From: a bacterium
GTDB lineage: Bacteria > Joyebacterota > Joyebacteria > Joyebacterales > Joyebacteraceae
Direction of reading: 5' to 3'
Assembly: GCA_025774935.1 (NCBI GenBank)
Contig: JALGZK010000003.1
Coordinates: 124,001-188,000, forward strand
DNA length: 64,000 nt
Part shown: one piece after another, positions 61,363-64,000 of the stretch
Layout: each line of letters opens with the position of its first letter
Numbering within the stretch: the first letter of the stretch is position 1
Notes under the pieces: model-generated
Seen by the model: the letters and a program-made list of their open reading frames with translations, nothing else
Databases searched by the model: none
Told to the model about the DNA's origin: nothing
Program-made: the position numbers and the translations under genes

Positions 61363-62718
61363 GTGTGTCCATTGCGTATCCCATCGGTCCGTCTGAACCA
61401 CGTGTGGATTGGGATGGCGGCGGCAGTGCTCCTGGCCGCCACGCCCGCCTCTCTGGCACGAGGACCCGGGTACGGCTACGTCGGGTGCTCGGACAGCGAT
61501 GACTGCGCGCCTTTCGACCCGATCACCTACGCCGTCGCCCCCGCCATCGACCTCAGACCCGAGGCCGACTTCCCGTACGACGCGACCATGCGCCCGGACG
61601 GCACAGAGGTCTGGTTCTGCGGAGCCACCGGGGACGGCGTGGTAGTCCTTGACGTAGCTACGGACGAGATCACCTACCGACTGGGTGTCGGGGACTTCCC
61701 TACGTCCGTCTGCTTCACCGACGACGGGCTCCTGGCGCTCGTCGCCAGCCGCAATGACGACAACGTCGCCATCATCGACGCGGCCACCCACCGAGTCACG
61801 GGAACGCTGACGGTTAAGACGGGGACCGGTGGCGACTACGACGGGCCCGGCCAGCTCGCTCTCGACCCCGTGAGCAAGAAGGTCTATGCAGTCGACTGGT
61901 ACGGACCCAACATCTATGAGATCGCCAGGGACGCCTCGGCCGTGCTCCGCTCAGCGACGGTAGGACAGAACCTCTGGGGGATCGTCGTCGATCCCCTGGG
62001 CCGGTACATCTACGCGACCGACCGCGGCACGAGCGAGGTCGTCGTCATCGATCCCGCCACGCTCACCGTGCATACTACGATCGATGTGAGCGATGACCCG
62101 CGGGGGATCGACGTCACCGGTGACGGGGGGAAGCTCGTCGTCCCGTGCGAGGACGACTCGAACGTCTTCATCATCAACACGAACGACTGGTCAACCGTCG
62201 CCCGGCCGATCCAGTACCTCGCAGACCCGCGCGACGTCGACATCCTCGACTCGGAGCACAAGGCCTACATCACCGGCGGCCGACTCGAGAACACCGGCGA
62301 GAGCTACATGTATGTTCTGAACCTGTTGAACAATCAGCTCATCTGGCAGTTCCTGCTGCCAGGAGCAAACGCGAACGTCGTGGCGGTTCAGGCGCAGATG
62401 ACCTCAGTCGGAACCGGGATCCCGGAGGCGGGGCCACCGGTGTCCTCGATCGCCCTCTCGTGCCACCCGAACCCGTTCGGCCCGCGGACGGCCGTGAGCT
62501 ACTTCCTCCCCGAACCCCGTACTGTCGAACTGGCGGTCTACGACGTCTCGGGCAGGAAGGTCGCCACTCTCGAGTCCGGACATCGCGGCGCTGGAGAGCA
62601 CACCGTCCGCTGGGACGGGGCGAACTCCCGGGGGCGTCCGGCGGCGACCGGGATCTACTTCGTGAGACTCACGGCGGGAACGGAGACTCGATCGATCAAG
62701 ACGGCGCTCCTCAGATAG
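61363..62718 (+). CDS. Secreted YVTN-type beta-propeller protein with T9SS sorting domain, copy 1
   Basis: 451 residues if GTG at 61363 is the start; TTG at 61372 (MRIPSVRLNHVW) lies eight bases after GGGGAAAGG and is at least as likely. A signal peptide (ending about TPASLARG) is followed by YGYVGCSDSDDCAPFD and six or so YVTN/NHL-like blades with repeated (A/G)xDVATDxI, YIYATDRGTSEVVVIDPAT and DDPRGIDVTGDG motifs. The T9SS type A/FlgD-like tail (from about 370) starts CHPNPFGPRTAVSYFLP and ends KTALLR. Such propellers usually bind proteins, glycans or metals at the surface. The start is preceded by a structured leader. Confidence 0.75.
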   Translation: MCPLRIPSVRLNHVWIGMAAAVLLAATPASLARGPGYGYVGCSDSDDCAPFDPITYAVAPAIDLRPEADFPYDATMRPDGTEVWFCGATGDGVVVLDVATDEITYRLGVGDFPTSVCFTDDGLLALVASRNDDNVAIIDAATHRVTGTLTVKTGTGGDYDGPGQLALDPVSKKVYAVDWYGPNIYEIARDASAVLRSATVGQNLWGIVVDPLGRYIYATDRGTSEVVVIDPATLTVHTTIDVSDDPRGIDVTGDGGKLVVPCEDDSNVFIINTNDWSTVARPIQYLADPRDVDILDSEHKAYITGGRLENTGESYMYVLNLLNNQLIWQFLLPGANANVVAVQAQMTSVGTGIPEAGPPVSSIALSCHPNPFGPRTAVSYFLPEPRTVELAVYDVSGRKVATLESGHRGAGEHTVRWDGANSRGRPAATGIYFVRLTAGTETRSIKTALLR

Positions 62719-62727
62719 GGGCGCCGT
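62701..62727 (+). terminator. Hairpin spanning the stop of propeller copy 1
   Basis: ACGGCGC (62701-62707) pairs with GCGCCGT (62721-62727), followed by TTTCGTGTT. The stem includes the last codons and flanks the stop. It is a weak terminator at best, and copy 2 begins 43 bases later. Confidence 0.4.
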
Positions 62728-62769
62728 TTCGTGTTACTGCTACTGACCTGCACACGGAGGTAGGTGTTC

Positions 62770-64000
62770 ATGAAGAGACTGCTCTCATTCCTGTTCGGTC
62801 TGACAGTCCTCGCCGTCGTCGCGAGTGGAACCGTGGCGGCCGCTCGGCTCGAGGGAGACGGCTACGTAGGATGCTCGGCATCGGACAACTGCGTGCCGTT
62901 CGACCTCGAGACACACACGCCCTCGAGCTCGATCGACCTCCTCCCGGAGGGGAACTACCCCTACGACGCCACGATGCGGCCTGGCGGCGCCGAGGTCTGG
63001 ATAGTCGGCAACTCGGGGGACGCCGTCGTCGTCATCGACGTCGCGACCAACGTCATCACGCACCGGATCCCGGTCGGCGACTACCCGAACTCGCTCTGTT
63101 TCACTGACGACGGCACGAAGGCGCTCGTCAGCAGTCGTAACGACGACGAGGTGAGCATCATCAACACGGCGACGTACGCGGTGACCGGTACGCTCCCGGT
63201 TGGCACCGGCTCCGGCGGCACGTACGACGGCCCGGGCAACATGGCCCTCGATCCCGTGAGCAAGAACATCTACGCGGTCGACTGGTACGACGACCACCTC
63301 TACGAGATCGCGCCGGACGCCTCAGCGGTGCTCGACGCCGTCGTCATAGGCTCGAGCTGCTGGCAGCTCGTCGTAGACCCGGACGGGGAGTACATCTACG
63401 TCACGGACCGCGGGACCGATCAGGTGAGGGTGATCGACCAAGACACGCTCGCGGAGGTCACGGCCGTCGCGGTCGGCGACGACCCCTGGGGCATCGACGT
63501 CACCGAGGACGGCGCGTACCTCGTCGTGGCGTGCGAGGACAACTCGAGCGCCTACGTCATCGACACGGCGGACTGGGCCGTGACCCCGATCTTCCTCGAG
63601 ACTGGCGCCGACCCTCGCGACGTCGACATCCGCGACGACCAGGGCTACGCGTACGTCGCAGGCGGCAGCTCACCGTCGGGCACCAGGGTCTACGTAGTAG
63701 AACCGTCGACGCACTCCCTCAAGTCGTCCTTCCTCGTCGAGTACGGCTCGAACGCAAACGTGATCGCGGTGCAGGAGCAGATGACGTCTGGCGGCACTGG
63801 CGTTCCCGAGATCGAGACTGCCCGTCTCGGGCTGTCGTGTTTCCCGAATCCGTTCAATCCGAAGACGACGGTCAGCTACCACCTCCCCGAGGCGGCCGAG
63901 GTCGAGCTCGCGGTCTACGACGTCGCCGGCAGACGAGTGGTCGTGCTCGCCTCCGGAGTTCGGGAGGCCGGCGATCACGCTGCGACCTGGGACGGCAAGG
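62770..64000 (+). CDS. Secreted YVTN-type beta-propeller protein with T9SS sorting domain, copy 2 (cut by window end)
   Basis: At least 410 residues; no stop occurs before base 64000. The ATG follows GGAGGT eight bases upstream. It begins MKRLLSFLFGLTVLAVVASG (signal peptide) and then GDGYVGCSASDNCVPFD, matching copy 1. Propeller blades follow with YIYVTDRGTDQVRVIDQDT and DDPWGIDVTEDG. The sorting domain starts at about 350 (SCFPNPFNPKTTVSYHLP) and is broken off at ATWDGK, just before the expected end of the domain. Close colinearity with copy 1 shows tandem duplication. Confidence 0.78.
   Translation, partial: MKRLLSFLFGLTVLAVVASGTVAAARLEGDGYVGCSASDNCVPFDLETHTPSSSIDLLPEGNYPYDATMRPGGAEVWIVGNSGDAVVVIDVATNVITHRIPVGDYPNSLCFTDDGTKALVSSRNDDEVSIINTATYAVTGTLPVGTGSGGTYDGPGNMALDPVSKNIYAVDWYDDHLYEIAPDASAVLDAVVIGSSCWQLVVDPDGEYIYVTDRGTDQVRVIDQDTLAEVTAVAVGDDPWGIDVTEDGAYLVVACEDNSSAYVIDTADWAVTPIFLETGADPRDVDIRDDQGYAYVAGGSSPSGTRVYVVEPSTHSLKSSFLVEYGSNANVIAVQEQMTSGGTGVPEIETARLGLSCFPNPFNPKTTVSYHLPEAAEVELAVYDVAGRRVVVLASGVREAGDHAATWDGK

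Overview
The window (about 65% GC by eye) looks like a chromosome segment of an uncultured Gram-negative bacterium of the FCB superphylum, perhaps an Eisenbacteria- or Krumholzibacteriota-like lineage. The evidence is three very large C25 (gingipain-family) proteases and several other secreted proteins with type IX secretion (T9SS) type A sorting domains, PorV-like outer-membrane proteins, and lamin-tail/OB-fold/FlgD-Ig modular exoproteins. Phylum placement is inference, because no rRNA or ribosomal protein gene is present.

Layout. 1-18.7 kb (minus strand): the 5' end of a lamin-tail exoprotein, three tandem paralogous C25 proteases of about 1,580 residues each, and a 948-residue lamin-tail/OB-fold exoprotein. 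These are spaced by 300-360 bp leaders with hairpins and, in two cases, clear sigma70-type promoters. 18.8-34.7 kb (minus): a second unit starting at a TTGACT-N17-TAGAAT promoter (34641-34669) and ending at a hairpin (18824-18854). It encodes a metallo-beta-lactamase-fold lipoprotein, a UgpBAE-like ABC transporter without ATPase, two OB-fold exoproteins with unusual -KLD tails, a PorV/PorQ-like protein, a helix-hairpin-helix protein fused to a predicted beta-barrel, another outer-membrane protein and a secreted 5'-nucleotidase.

34.7-59.6 kb (minus): an apparently continuous 22-gene operon from a TTGACA-N17-TAACCT promoter (59545-59573) to a hairpin (34705-34728). It joins purine nucleoside uptake (BMP lipoprotein, NupO-type ATPase, NupP- and NupQ-type permeases, an MFS carrier) to purine breakdown: adenine deaminase, SsnA, xanthine-dehydrogenase FAD and 2Fe-2S subunits, and the YqeB, XdhC and MocA cofactor proteins. 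It then reaches ATP recovery through two carbamoyltransferases and carbamate kinase. A threonine-synthase-like enzyme, an aminotransferase and a split transketolase are interleaved. The content resembles the anaerobic purine/urate degradation genes of the E. coli yge-ygf-ssnA region, but the molybdenum subunit of the hydroxylase is absent here. MurJ is inserted between the two nucleoside permease genes.

59.7-64 kb: a terminator, a secreted two-repeat HTSCSQ protein (minus), then two tandem secreted beta-propeller proteins with T9SS tails (plus); the last is cut by the window end.

Taken together (inference), the region reads as a scavenging island: secreted proteases and phosphatases process dead-cell protein and nucleotides outside the inner membrane, nucleosides are imported, and purine rings are fermented to carbamoyl phosphate and ATP. 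No tRNA, rRNA, CRISPR array, insertion sequence or phage gene was seen.
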